From contig NZ_JAAHBP010000017.1 of the NCBI RefSeq assembly GCF_023184515.1, positions 1 through 64,000 on the forward strand: a stretch of 64,000 nucleotides of DNA, written 5' to 3'. Shown piece by piece: positions 15,611 through 24,010 of this stretch. This DNA is from Streptomyces sp. D2-8. Its GTDB lineage: Bacteria; Actinomycetota; Actinomycetes; Streptomycetales; Streptomycetaceae. Position numbers and translations under genes: made by a program. The notes under the pieces were generated by a model. It worked only from the letters and a program-made list of their open reading frames with translations, was not told the DNA's origin and ran no database searches. Every line of letters starts with the position of its first letter. Positions within the stretch are counted from its first letter, which is position 1.

Positions 15611-16540
15611 ATGGCTCCACCACAGAGAAGCCCACTCAGAGGTTACGAACCCATATCCCAGGCCGTATCCGGGCCCACCCGCCGGTCGCTGCTCGCGGGG
15701 GTCGCGGCGCTCGGCGCGCTGGGCGCCGCCGGATGCAGCAGGGTCGCCACCGCGTCGGACGTCAAGGGCGGTGACCTGCTCGGCCGGCTCCGGGCGGCGG
15801 GCGTCGTCCGCCTCGGCATCGCCGGCGAGATCCCGTTCGGTTTCATCGACAAGAACGGCGAACTCACCGGTGAGGCACCGGAACTGGCCAAGGTGATCTT
15901 CAAGCGGCTCGGCGTCGACCGGGTGCAGCCGGTGCCGACCGAGTTCGGCTCGCTCATCCCGGGCCTGAACTCCCAGCAGTTCGACGTCGTGGCCGCCGGG
16001 ATGTACGTCAACCCCGAGCGCTGCGAGCAGGTCATCTTCTCCGACCCCGACTACCAGATGCTCGACGCCTTCATCGTGCGCAAGGGCAACCCTAAGGGGC
16101 TGCACAGCTACAAGGACGTCGTCGCGAAGAAGGCGAAGTTCGCCACCGGGACCGGCTACGCCGAGATCCAGTACGCCGTCGAGGCGGGGTACGAGGAGAG
16201 CGACATCCTCATCGTCCCGGACCAGGTCGCGGGCCTGAACGCCGTCGAGGCGGGACGCGTGGACGTGTTCGCGGGTACGGCGCTCACCGCCCGTGAGGTG
16301 GTGAAGAAGTCCGCCAAGGCGGAGGCGACCAAGCCGTTCGCGCCGCTCGTGGACGGCAAGCCGCACGTCGACGGGGGCGCCTTCGCGTTCCGGCCGACCG
16401 AGACGAACCTGCGGGACGCCTTCAACGTCGAGCTGCGCAAGCTCAAGAAGAGCGGCGAGCTGTTCCGCATCCTCCAGCCTTTCGGTTTCACCAAGGCCGA
16501 GATGACGGATCTGACCGCGAAGGAGCTGTGCGGCGGATGA
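15611..16540 (+). CDS. ehuB: Polar amino-acid/ectoine-type ABC transporter substrate-binding lipoprotein
   Basis: The 309-residue protein begins with a twin-arginine lipoprotein signal: TRRSLLAG, then a hydrophobic core, then the lipobox GAAGC with Cys42 as anchor. The mature part is a family 3 periplasmic-type binding protein (VRLGIAGEIPFGFIDKNGEL, then FDVVAAGMYVNPERCEQVIFSD). It would be exported by Tat and anchored on the outer face of the membrane. The name EhuB is by best resemblance; the true ligand may differ because no ectoine catabolic genes are present. It is the first gene of ehuBCDA, overlapping the next gene by 4 bp. Confidence 0.8.
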   Translation: MAPPQRSPLRGYEPISQAVSGPTRRSLLAGVAALGALGAAGCSRVATASDVKGGDLLGRLRAAGVVRLGIAGEIPFGFIDKNGELTGEAPELAKVIFKRLGVDRVQPVPTEFGSLIPGLNSQQFDVVAAGMYVNPERCEQVIFSDPDYQMLDAFIVRKGNPKGLHSYKDVVAKKAKFATGTGYAEIQYAVEAGYEESDILIVPDQVAGLNAVEAGRVDVFAGTALTAREVVKKSAKAEATKPFAPLVDGKPHVDGGAFAFRPTETNLRDAFNVELRKLKKSGELFRILQPFGFTKAEMTDLTAKELCGG

Positions 16541-17250
16541 CCTCGGGACTCTGGGAACTCGTACTCAAGGGCATCTGGGTCACGATCCAGCTGCTCGTCT
16601 GCAGCACGCTGCTGGCCGCCGCGGTGTCCTTCGTGGTCGGCGTCGCGCGCACCCACCGGCTGTGGATCGTCCGCTTCCTGGCGGGCTTCTACACCGAGGT
16701 GTTCCGCGGGACCTCGGCCCTGGTGATGATCTTCTGGGTGTTCTTCGTGCTGCCCCCGGCCTTCGGCTGGCAGCTGGTGCCGCTGTGGGCGGGCACGCTC
16801 GCGCTCGGCCTGACCTACGGGGCGTACGGCTCGGAGATCGTGCGCGGCGCGCTGAGCGCGGTCGACCCGGCGCAGAAGGAGGGCGGGATCGCGCTCAGCT
16901 TCACGCCCTGGCAGCGGATGCGGCTGATCCTGCTGCCGCAGGCGGTGCCGGAGATGATCCCGCCGTTCTCCAACCTGCTCATCGAGCTGCTCAAGGGCAC
17001 CGCACTGGTGTCGATCATGGGCATGGGCGACCTGGCGTTCAGCGGCAACCTGGTGCGCCTCGCGCTGCAGGAGAGCGCGGAGATCTACACATACATCCTG
17101 CTCATCTACTTCGTGATCGCCTTCCTGCTCACCCGGGTCATGCGCGGGCTGGAGAAGAAGCTCAAGGCGGGAGTCGGAAAGACGCCGGAACGCAAGCCCG
17201 ACCTCGAGCTGAAGCGCCCTGAGACGACCAACGTGGGGGGTGCCGTCTGA
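16537..17250 (+). CDS. ehuC: ABC transporter permease, EhuC-like
   Basis: This is a 237-residue HisM/GlnP-type permease with about five membrane helices. The ABC-contacting EAA loop is present around GGIALSFTPWQRMRLILLPQ, followed by AVPEMIPPFSNLLIELLKGTAL. The ATG overlaps the TGA of ehuB and its own stop overlaps the ATG of ehuD by one base. With EhuD it would form the membrane channel of a heterodimeric importer. The C-terminus ends in a charged Lys/Glu tail. Confidence 0.85.
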   Translation: MTSGLWELVLKGIWVTIQLLVCSTLLAAAVSFVVGVARTHRLWIVRFLAGFYTEVFRGTSALVMIFWVFFVLPPAFGWQLVPLWAGTLALGLTYGAYGSEIVRGALSAVDPAQKEGGIALSFTPWQRMRLILLPQAVPEMIPPFSNLLIELLKGTALVSIMGMGDLAFSGNLVRLALQESAEIYTYILLIYFVIAFLLTRVMRGLEKKLKAGVGKTPERKPDLELKRPETTNVGGAV

Positions 17251-17900
17251 TGAACTGGGACTGGAGCGCTGTCTCCGACTTCATGCCGGACTTCTGGAAG
17301 GGCCTGGTGGTCACCCTCCAGATCCTGCTGTTCGGCTCGCTGATCTCGTTCGTGCTGGGCCTGGTGTGGGCGCTGCTGATGCGGGTGCCCTCGCGGTGGG
17401 TGACCTGGCCCGTCGGAGCGGTCACGGAGTTCGTCCGCAACACCCCGCTGCTGGTGCAGCTGTTCTTCCTCTTCTACGTGCTGCCCGAGTGGGGCCTGAC
17501 CTTCTCGGCGCTGACCACCGGTGTCTTCGCGATCGGGCTGCACTACTCGACGTACACGATGCAGGTCTACCGTGCCGGTATCGAGGCCGTGCCGGTCGGC
17601 CAGTGGGAGGCGGCGACGGCGCTGAACCTGCCGCTGCGGCGGACGTGGTCCGCGGTGATCCTGCCGCAGGCGGTGCGCCGGGTGATCCCCGCGCTCGGCA
17701 ACTACGTGATCGCGATGCTCAAGGACACGCCGATGCTGATGGCGATCACCGTCCTGGAGATGCTCGGCCACGCGCGCCTGTTCTCGCAGGAGCACTTCCA
17801 GTTCACCGAGCCGCTGACGGTGATCGGCGTGGCCTTCATCGTCATTTCCTACATGGCCTCCCTTGCCCTGCGAGCCCTGGAGCGACGCCTTGCCCACTGA
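17250..17900 (+). CDS. ehuD: ABC transporter permease, EhuD-like
   Basis: The 216-residue permease is paralogous to the preceding one, with the same helix count and an EAA loop at WEAATALNLPLRRTWSAVIL. The text FVRNTPLLVQLFFLFYVLP is characteristic of amino-acid permeases of this class. Its start shares a base with the stop of ehuC, and ehuA begins within its last codons, so translation of all four genes is tightly coupled. Confidence 0.85.
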   Translation: MNWDWSAVSDFMPDFWKGLVVTLQILLFGSLISFVLGLVWALLMRVPSRWVTWPVGAVTEFVRNTPLLVQLFFLFYVLPEWGLTFSALTTGVFAIGLHYSTYTMQVYRAGIEAVPVGQWEAATALNLPLRRTWSAVILPQAVRRVIPALGNYVIAMLKDTPMLMAITVLEMLGHARLFSQEHFQFTEPLTVIGVAFIVISYMASLALRALERRLAH

Positions 17901-18675
17901 CACTCTCCCCAATCCCGAGAAGAACCCCGCCGCGAACACCGGCGAGCTGATCCGGCTGGAGCAGGTCACCAAGCGGTTCGGGGACAACACCGTCCTGGAC
18001 CACCTGGACTTCTCGGTCGACGCCGGCAAGCACGTCACCCTGATCGGGCCGTCCGGATCCGGCAAGACCACGATCCTGCGGCTGCTGATGACCCTCCTCA
18101 AGCCCGACGAGGGCACGATCACGGTCGACGGGCAGCAGCTGTTCCCGGCCTCCGACAAGGAGGTCCGGGAGGTCCGTAAGAAGATCGGGATGGTGTTCCA
18201 GCAGTTCAACCTGTTCCCGAACATGACGGTGCTGCGGAACATCACCGAGGCGCCGGTCACCGTCCTCGGCATGTCCAAGGACGAGGCCGTGGAGCGCGCC
18301 AAGGGCCTGCTGGACATGGTGGGCCTGTCCGACAAGTGCGACGCGCACCCCGCGCAGCTGTCCGGCGGTCAGCAGCAGCGGGTGGCGATCGCCCGGGCCC
18401 TGGCGATGCGCCCGCAGGTGCTGCTCCTGGACGAGGTGACCTCCGCGCTCGACCCCGAGCTGGTCGCGGGAGTCCTCGACGTCCTCAGGGACATCGCCCG
18501 CTCCACGGACATCACGATGCTCTGTGTGACCCACGAGATGAATTTCGCCCGGGACATCTCCGACCAGGTGCTGATGTTCGACCAGGGCCGGATCATCGAG
18601 TCCGGTTCCCCGGAGAAGATCTTCAGCGACCCGGAGCTGGACCGGACACGGGAGTTCCTCAGCGCAGTGCTCTGA
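17890..18675 (+). CDS. ehuA: ABC transporter ATP-binding protein, EhuA-like
   Basis: This is a 261-residue ATPase with Walker A GPSGSGKTT, Q-loop VFQQFNLFPN, signature LSGGQQQRVAIARAL, Walker B VLLLDEVTSALD and the switch His in CVTHEM. I chose the TTG at 17890 because GGAG lies seven bases upstream and no ATG or GTG is available in frame; it overlaps ehuD by 11 bp. It energises uptake through EhuC/EhuD. A long gap and the IclR gene follow. Confidence 0.85.
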   Translation: MPTDTLPNPEKNPAANTGELIRLEQVTKRFGDNTVLDHLDFSVDAGKHVTLIGPSGSGKTTILRLLMTLLKPDEGTITVDGQQLFPASDKEVREVRKKIGMVFQQFNLFPNMTVLRNITEAPVTVLGMSKDEAVERAKGLLDMVGLSDKCDAHPAQLSGGQQQRVAIARALAMRPQVLLLDEVTSALDPELVAGVLDVLRDIARSTDITMLCVTHEMNFARDISDQVLMFDQGRIIESGSPEKIFSDPELDRTREFLSAVL

Positions 18676-18872
18676 CTACGGCCTGTGAACAGGCGGAACG
18701 CCCGACCCCTCGACTGGGGCGTGCTTCTGGCATGTGCCAGAGTGCCATTGCCCCAGTCCGGGGCCCCGGGAATCTTGTCAACCCCCGCTCTCCGCAAGCT
18801 CTTTGCCGGTTATCGTGGAGGAGATTCGCTGTCCGGATTACGGCCCTACAGCAAGCGCAGGGGGAGACCACC

Positions 18873-19631
18873 GTGGCGCTGAAGCACGAGCCGACCACCC
18901 CGTACCACTCGGCCCAGGAAGCCCTGCGCGTCCTGGAGACGGTGGCGCGCGGTTCCAGCGGTGTCACCGAGGCCGACATAGCCCGGCACACCGGCATCAC
19001 AGCGGAGCGGCTGACCGCGCTCCTGCGCATGCTGCGCCGCGAGGGCTACGTGGAGCAGATCACCGACGGCGCGTACGTCACGGGCGAGACCCTGGCCCGC
19101 CTCGGCTCCGCCCACCACCGTGAGCAGGCCCTGCGCGACAAGCTCCAGCGCACCCTGGACCGGCTGCGCGACTCGGTCGGCGCCGCCGTCTACATGAGCC
19201 GGTACGTCGACGGCGAGATCAGCATCACCCAGTACGCGGACAGCCCGGCCGCGCCCAAGGTCAACGAGTGGGTCGACTTCCGCTCCTCGGCCCACGCCAC
19301 CGCCATCGGCAAGAGCCTGCTCACCCAGCTCGACCACGCCGGCCGCCGCGACCACCTCGCCCGGCACAGGATGGCCCGCCTCACCTCTCGCACCATCACC
19401 AGCGACCGGCTCCTGCTCTCCCGCCTGGAGGCCCAGCCGCCCACCGTGCCCGTCCTGGACCTCCAGGAGTACGCGGTCGGCACGGTCTGCGCGGCCGTCC
19501 CGATCACGGCCGGCTCCTCCGTCGGCTGCCTGGCCCTGTCCCTCCCGGTCGAGCACGCCCACCGCCTGCGCCAGGCCGCGGACGCCCTCAACCGCAACGC
19601 GGCCCCGGTCCTGCTCTCCATGGCGATCTAG
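18873..19631 (+). CDS. IclR-family transcriptional regulator
   Basis: The 252-residue protein has an N-terminal winged helix-turn-helix at about residues 10-75 (ARHTGITAERLTALLRMLRR) and a C-terminal IclR ligand-binding domain (SSAHATAIGKSLL and AVPITAGSSVGCLALSL). GTG at 18873 follows GGGGGAG. It lies 197 bp after ehuA with no clear terminator between, and is the only regulator in the catabolic/uptake locus, so it is the likely sensor of the substrate or an intermediate. The GGTCAA-type sites at 12543-12580 are candidates for its binding. Confidence 0.85.
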   Translation: MALKHEPTTPYHSAQEALRVLETVARGSSGVTEADIARHTGITAERLTALLRMLRREGYVEQITDGAYVTGETLARLGSAHHREQALRDKLQRTLDRLRDSVGAAVYMSRYVDGEISITQYADSPAAPKVNEWVDFRSSAHATAIGKSLLTQLDHAGRRDHLARHRMARLTSRTITSDRLLLSRLEAQPPTVPVLDLQEYAVGTVCAAVPITAGSSVGCLALSLPVEHAHRLRQAADALNRNAAPVLLSMAI

Positions 19632-19725
19632 GGCCTCCGGGTGGTGCGAAGCACTCCCTGGCATTGGGTATTATTTTCTCCGTCGCCCGCCGCGGAACAC
19701 GATTCCGGCGGCAGGCGGGAGTCAT

Positions 19726-19799
19726 GCGCCGCTAGCTCAGTTGGTTAGAGCAGCTGACTCTTAATCAGCGGGTCCGGGGTTCGAGTCCCTGGCGGCGCA
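19726..19799 (+). tRNA. tRNA-Lys(CTT), copy 2
   Basis: The sequence is identical over 74 nt to the gene at 5573, with the same anticodon CTT and no encoded CCA. A TATTATTTT stretch about 60 bp upstream could provide its promoter. The opposite strand carries the 3' end of the acyl-CoA synthetase reading frame, which stops inside this tRNA. Confidence 0.97.
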
Positions 19800-21438
19800 C
19801 GGATGAGGGGCCTCTCGTGGGAGCGAGAGGCCCCTTCTCGTCGTGGTCCTGCGGATCCAGCAGCCGGTACGTGCGCTCCCCCGGCCCCCGCCACCACACC
19901 GGGTCCGCGCAGCGGTGGCCCTCTCTCCGCAGAGCCGCCCGGTGGATCTTGTTCGTCGCCGTGACCGGCATCCGCTCCACCACCCGTACGAACCGGGGCG
20001 CCATCTTCGTCCCCAGGTCAGGCTGGGCGAGGAGGAACTCGGTGAAGCCCTCCGGATCGAAGGTGCCGGCGAGTGTGGCCATGACCTGGTCGCCGGTGAC
20101 CGGGTCCGGTACGGCGTACACGCAGACCGCGTCCGCCCCCTCGTAGCGGGCCAGTATGTTCTCGATCATCGCGGCCGCCAGGTTCTCGCCGTCGACGCGG
20201 AGGCGGTCGTCGGTGCGGCCGGCGAAGTAGAGGTAGCCGTCGGTGTCGCGGTAGAAGAGATCGCCCGTCCAGTACCAGCCTCCCCCTCTGCGGCGTTCCG
20301 CCTCCGCCCGCGGATTGCGCCAGTAGCCCTCGAAGGGGCTGGGGCCCCGGTTGACCAGTTCGCCGATCGCCTCGTCCCCGTTGAGCAGCCGCCCCGCCCC
20401 GTCGAAGACGGCCGCCGGGCACTCCTCGCGGGTCTCCCGGTCGAGGACGACGAGCCCGGGTGCCGCCCGGCCGACGGCGCCCGGCGGTGTGCCCGGTGAC
20501 CACGGGACGGCCGCCCCGCCCTCCGACGAGCCGTAGCCCTCCACCAGCCGCACCCCGAAGCGCCGCTCGAAGGCCGCCGCGTCCACCGCGCCCGCCTCCG
20601 TGCCGAAGCCCAGGCGCAGGGAGTTGTCCCGGTCGTCCGGGTGCGGCCCGGTCGCGAGGACGTACTGGATCGCCCGGCCCACGTACGTGAAGTACGTCGC
20701 CCCGTACCGGCGTACGTCCGGCAGGAACCCGGACGCCGAGAAGCGGCGGCGCAGCGTCACCGTCGCGCCGGTCACCAGCGCGGGCGCCCAGTCGGCGATC
20801 ACCGCGTTGCCGTGGAACATCGGCATGCAGATGTAGTGGACGTCGTCCGGGGTCAGGGAGAGCTGGTCCGTCAGGGAGCGGCCGGCGGCTGCCAGGCGGC
20901 CCTGGGAGCAGAGCGCGGCCTTGGGCGCGCCCGTCGAGCCGGAGGTGAAGTAGAGCAGGAAACGGTCGCGTGGGCTGGCACGGGAAGGGTCCGGGCGGGC
21001 GTCCGCGTAGGGGGTGAGGAGCTCGGCGTATGCGGCCGTGTCCGTCACCAGCAGGCGTACTCCCGGCAGATCCAGGCCCTCCAGCAGCGGCAGGTGGGTC
21101 CGCTCGGTGATCAGGAGGCGGCACTCGGTGTGGAGGATGTCGCGGGCGAGTTCGGCGCCGCGGCGGGTGGGGTTGACCCCGGCGACCGCCGCCCCGGCCA
21201 GGGCCGCCGCGCCCAGCCACAGCGGGAACTCGGGGGTGTTGTCGAGCAGCACGCCGAGGTGGGGTTCGGCGGTCGGGGGGAGGAGGTCCGTGAGCAGCGC
21301 CGCCCGGGCCGCGGCGCCCGCCGCCACGTCGTGGTGTGTCAGGGTCCGGCCTTCGCACCGCAGGCCGGGGCGGTGGTCGCCCCAGCGGGCGGCGATGAGT
21401 TCCGCGACCGTGTTCGCCCTGGAGTCCATGGAGTCCAT
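19765..21438 (-). CDS. Acyl-CoA synthetase (fatty-acid--CoA ligase), C-terminus runs into tRNA-Lys 2
   Basis: The 557-residue enzyme belongs to the AMP-forming (ANL) superfamily. Core motifs are YFTSGSTGAPKAAL (P-loop A3), the A5 text VEGYGSSEGG, the A7/A8 text WTGDLFYRDTDGYLYFAGR with DDRLRVDGENLAA, and an A10-like TATNKIHRAAL near the end. It activates a carboxylic acid via an acyl-adenylate. Starts at 21438 or 21429 (two nearby ATGs) lie downstream of a TGACG/CGTCA palindrome. The last about 25 residues are encoded through the tRNA terminator and the antisense of tRNA-Lys 2, so the normal protein end has probably been overwritten by the tRNA junction. Function of the enzyme core is not affected. 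Confidence 0.85.
   Translation of the reverse strand: MDSMDSRANTVAELIAARWGDHRPGLRCEGRTLTHHDVAAGAAARAALLTDLLPPTAEPHLGVLLDNTPEFPLWLGAAALAGAAVAGVNPTRRGAELARDILHTECRLLITERTHLPLLEGLDLPGVRLLVTDTAAYAELLTPYADARPDPSRASPRDRFLLYFTSGSTGAPKAALCSQGRLAAAGRSLTDQLSLTPDDVHYICMPMFHGNAVIADWAPALVTGATVTLRRRFSASGFLPDVRRYGATYFTYVGRAIQYVLATGPHPDDRDNSLRLGFGTEAGAVDAAAFERRFGVRLVEGYGSSEGGAAVPWSPGTPPGAVGRAAPGLVVLDRETREECPAAVFDGAGRLLNGDEAIGELVNRGPSPFEGYWRNPRAEAERRRGGGWYWTGDLFYRDTDGYLYFAGRTDDRLRVDGENLAAAMIENILARYEGADAVCVYAVPDPVTGDQVMATLAGTFDPEGFTEFLLAQPDLGTKMAPRFVRVVERMPVTATNKIHRAALRREGHRCADPVWWRGPGERTYRLLDPQDHDEKGPLAPTRGPSSVRRQGLEPRTR
19806..19835. terminator. Hairpin terminator after tRNA-Lys 2
   Basis: AGGGGCCTCTCG and CGAGAGGCCCCT form a perfect 12-bp stem with a 6-nt loop, followed by TTCT. 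On the minus strand it lies inside the 3' part of the synthetase reading frame. Confidence 0.85.
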
Positions 21439-21454
21439 GGGCGCGCACGGTAGT

Positions 21455-21467
21455 TGACGTAGCGTCA
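21455..21467. promoter_or_regulatory. TetR-type operator candidate upstream of the acyl-CoA synthetase
   Basis: TGACG-TAG-CGTCA is a perfect palindrome 17 bp before the synthetase start. TetR-family regulators of fatty-acid metabolism in actinobacteria often bind such TGACG-based repeats. The regulator is not encoded in the window. Confidence 0.45.
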
Positions 21468-21478
21468 GATGAGGAGCG

Positions 21479-21943
21479 CTACGGCTGCAGGAAGTCACCC
21501 GCTGCGGAGAACATCGCGTACGTCACCACCATGAAGCCGACGGCGAAGAGGATGAACGTGCCGAGGAAGGCGAGCAGACATCCCGTGCCCGCGACGAGCT
21601 TCCCCTGCGCCGGGGGCGTTGCCGTGGCGTGCTCCGGGCGGTCCGCCGGGTAGTGCACGGTGACGATGTCGCCCTCGAGGGTCGTCCCCGGCCCGCCCCG
21701 CTCCTCGAAGCGGACGCCGCGGCCGTCACGCGTGGTGAACTCGTACACGTGGTGCAGAGTGGTGCGCACCGAACTTTCGCCGCCCCCACTCGTCGTGGTG
21801 TACGTCCGCAGACAGCGGGCCTCGGCGGTCAGGCCGCTGTTCCAGGCGCGGCTGACCCGCACGGAGCGGCGGATCACCACGACCACAGCACAGGAAGCGA
21901 CCGCGATCATGAGCGTGGGCACGACGTAGAACAAGGCTTCCAT
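21479..21943 (-). CDS. DUF3592 membrane protein
   Basis: The 154-residue protein has an N-terminal helix (FYVVPTLMIAVASCAVVVVI), a central beta domain with TTLHHVYEFTTRDGRGVRFEERGG and VTVHYPADRPEHA, and a C-terminal membrane helix (GCLLAFLGTFILFAVGFMVV). This helix-beta-helix layout with an HY/VxYxP phrase is the DUF3592 pattern. The ATG at 21943 follows GGGGAGCTC. It is transcribed toward the synthetase with a 41-bp gap. No function is known for the family. Confidence 0.75.
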   Translation of the reverse strand: MEALFYVVPTLMIAVASCAVVVVIRRSVRVSRAWNSGLTAEARCLRTYTTTSGGGESSVRTTLHHVYEFTTRDGRGVRFEERGGPGTTLEGDIVTVHYPADRPEHATATPPAQGKLVAGTGCLLAFLGTFILFAVGFMVVTYAMFSAAGDFLQP

Positions 21944-22038
21944 GAGCTCCCCGAGGCTCTGGGCGGCCTTCGAGCGGCCGGCGTGGGAGGAACCTACCCG
22001 CGCCGGCCGCACCGGTGACTCAAGAGAACCTCAGAGGT

Positions 22039-22644
22039 TCAGAAGGTCACATCCGAGCAGGCGTAGAACGCGTTGGCCGTGTCGGCGATCGTCCATACGG
22101 CCACGATGACGTGCCGGCCGCTCAGCCCGGTCGGCAGCCTGCCGCTGTGGGAGAGCGTGGACGGCGGGCGCTGCCCGTTGTACGGCACCGTGAAGAACGG
22201 GGTGAGGTTGAGGTCGGACCGGGCGAGGTTGTGGTTCTGGTTCCAGCCCGGCTTGGTGACGTAGTACTTGAAGTCGGTCGTGGCGTGCATGGCCGTGAAC
22301 TGCCAGCGGAACGTGTGGTTCTGGCCGCCCGTCACCTTGGTGGCGGGCCAGGCGCCGCCGGACGGTGTCCGCGGTGCGCTGAGCTGGCTGAAGTGGCCGA
22401 GGCCGGCGTTGCATATCTGCCCGTCGGCCGGGCCGGAGGCCGGGAAGCCCTTCGGGCCCTCGACGCTCTGCGGCTCCCACTGGATCGAGCCGCAGTTGGT
22501 CACGGTGCCGTTCTGGCAGAGCTTCTGCCGGCTGATGGGGAGGTCGGTGTAGCCGTGGCCGCTGGCGCCGCCGGAGGAGAGCACGAGGGCTCCGGTCGTG
22601 GCCAGTCCCACCGCGGCTGCGGACAACTTGGTCCTTGTGCGCAT
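22039..22644 (-). CDS. lpmP: AA10 lytic polysaccharide monooxygenase, secreted
   Basis: This is a compact single-domain AA10 enzyme of 201 residues. After a signal peptide (residues 1-29, Ala/Val-rich, ending GASG) the mature protein starts with His30, which with His120 (TAMHATT) forms the copper histidine brace; Phe193 (NAFYAC) is in the usual axial position. It oxidatively cleaves crystalline polysaccharide outside the cell. Its position before SPFH, peptidoglycan-binding, cslA and glxA genes matches the LpmP gene of S. coelicolor and S. lividans, whose product acts with CslA and GlxA in depositing a cellulose-like glycan at hyphal tips (literature knowledge). A DasR-type box lies upstream. 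Confidence 0.85.
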   Translation of the reverse strand: MRTRTKLSAAAVGLATTGALVLSSGGASGHGYTDLPISRQKLCQNGTVTNCGSIQWEPQSVEGPKGFPASGPADGQICNAGLGHFSQLSAPRTPSGGAWPATKVTGGQNHTFRWQFTAMHATTDFKYYVTKPGWNQNHNLARSDLNLTPFFTVPYNGQRPPSTLSHSGRLPTGLSGRHVIVAVWTIADTANAFYACSDVTF

Positions 22645-22690
22645 GCTGCCGCTCCTGGAGAACGTGGGGGAGGTTCAGTGAGCCGTGCAT

Positions 22691-22707
22691 GTAGGTCTAG
22701 ACCAAGT
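22691..22707. promoter_or_regulatory. DasR-responsive element (dre) candidate upstream of the LPMO gene
   Basis: The core GGTCTAGACC at 22694-22703 is a perfect palindrome, followed by A, about 50 bp upstream of the LPMO start. It matches the centre of the known dre consensus ACTGGTCTAGACCAGT. DasR is the GntR-family N-acetylglucosamine repressor of Streptomyces, so chitin- or GlcNAc-linked control is likely. Confidence 0.7.
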
Positions 22708-22745
22708 TCGAGATTATGGGCGCTAGTTGAACATGTCCATACCAA

Positions 22746-23891
22746 TCACGGAGCTGTTTCTCCCCGGCCGGCGCAGAACGCCACCGTCAGGTCCCTCACC
22801 AGCACCTTCCGCTCGTAGTCGTCGAGTTCGACCAGCCCCCGCATGGTCAGCCGGGTCACCGTGTCCTCCACCGAGTCCACGACCGAGGTGAGCACGCTCG
22901 CCCGGTGCTGGGCGTCCAGCGCGGCGATCCGGCGGCGGTGCATCGCGGCCGCGACCTCGGGGGCGTACTCCACGCGCACCGGCTGCACGGAGAACACCTC
23001 CAGGCCGACCGGGGCCGCGTCCGCCGCCACCAGCCGGGTCAGCGCCTCGGCCGTCGCGCCCCCGGCCCCCTTCGGCCCGCCCGGCGTCTCCACCGGCACC
23101 CGGGCCAGAGCCGCCTCGACGCACTCGCGCAGATACGTCTCGTGGTCCTCGACCCCCAGCATGGCCCGGGCGGTGTCCCGCACCCGCCACACCACCAGGA
23201 CGACCACCCGCAGCGCGACCCCGCCCCCGTCGGCCGCGGGCACCGGCTCGCTGCGCCAGTGCCGCAGCCGTACGTCCACCCGGCGGCGCAGCAGCAGCGG
23301 GTTGACCCACAGCAGGCCGGAGCGCCGGACGGTGCCCCGGTAGCGGCCGAACAGATCCAGCACCCAGGCCCGCCCGGTGCGGCCCCGGGCCAGCCCGCCG
23401 AGCCCGAACAGCCCGAGCGCCCCGGCTCCGGCGTACGCCGCCCACTGTGCGGGGCCGAGCCCGGCCCCGGCGTACGCGGGCAGCCGCAGTGCCTCCAGCG
23501 CGAGCGGCGGCAGCACCCCGGCCCACCAGGAGGTGGCCACGCACCCGGCCGCTCCGCAGGCCCCGGCCAGTACGCCCGCGGCGCCGGGCAGCACTCGCGC
23601 GGGCCGCTCCACCAGGTCGGGATCGACCTGTGGCACCGTGCGCCTCGGGGCGGCCGCGGGGCGCCTGAGGCGCGGCTGCTCCCCCGTGCCCTGCCTGCGG
23701 CCGACGACCGCCGGTCTCAGCGGCACCGGCGCCGGGTCGGGGTCATCGCGGAAGAGCAGGTGGACGGGGATCTCGGTGGTGGCCTCGTTCTGGATGAGCC
23801 GGGCGGGCCGGGCCGGCCCGTCGGCCGGTCCGTCGGCCGGTCCGTCGGCCGGTCCGTCGGGCTCGGACGTGTGGGAAGTGGTCGTACTCAT
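22746..23891 (-). CDS. SPFH/Band-7 domain protein
   Basis: The 381-residue protein has an N-terminal acidic region with a four-fold DGPA repeat at about residues 12-27, encoded by a 12-bp repeat at about 23820-23862. A Leu/Ala-rich membrane segment follows (about 115-165), then the SPFH domain: VNPLLLRRRVDVRLRHW, AALRVVVLVVWRVRDTARAM with E-x-YLRECVEAALARVPVE, and EYAPEVAAAMHRRRIAALDAQ. SPFH proteins form oligomeric membrane scaffolds. In S. coelicolor an SPFH gene sits between lpmP and cslA, so this is the corresponding gene; a role in organising the glycan machinery is inferred from that. Confidence 0.8.
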   Translation of the reverse strand: MSTTTSHTSEPDGPADGPADGPADGPARPARLIQNEATTEIPVHLLFRDDPDPAPVPLRPAVVGRRQGTGEQPRLRRPAAAPRRTVPQVDPDLVERPARVLPGAAGVLAGACGAAGCVATSWWAGVLPPLALEALRLPAYAGAGLGPAQWAAYAGAGALGLFGLGGLARGRTGRAWVLDLFGRYRGTVRRSGLLWVNPLLLRRRVDVRLRHWRSEPVPAADGGGVALRVVVLVVWRVRDTARAMLGVEDHETYLRECVEAALARVPVETPGGPKGAGGATAEALTRLVAADAAPVGLEVFSVQPVRVEYAPEVAAAMHRRRIAALDAQHRASVLTSVVDSVEDTVTRLTMRGLVELDDYERKVLVRDLTVAFCAGRGETAP

Positions 23892-24010
23892 GCGTGCCTC
23901 CAGCCTCCGCGCCAGATGCGTCACAACGGTGGTCCCGGGTGCAAGGCCCGCGCGAGGGGCCCGACCGGGAATTCGAGGCCCGCCCGAAGGGGGCCGGGGG
24001 GCCGAGGGCC

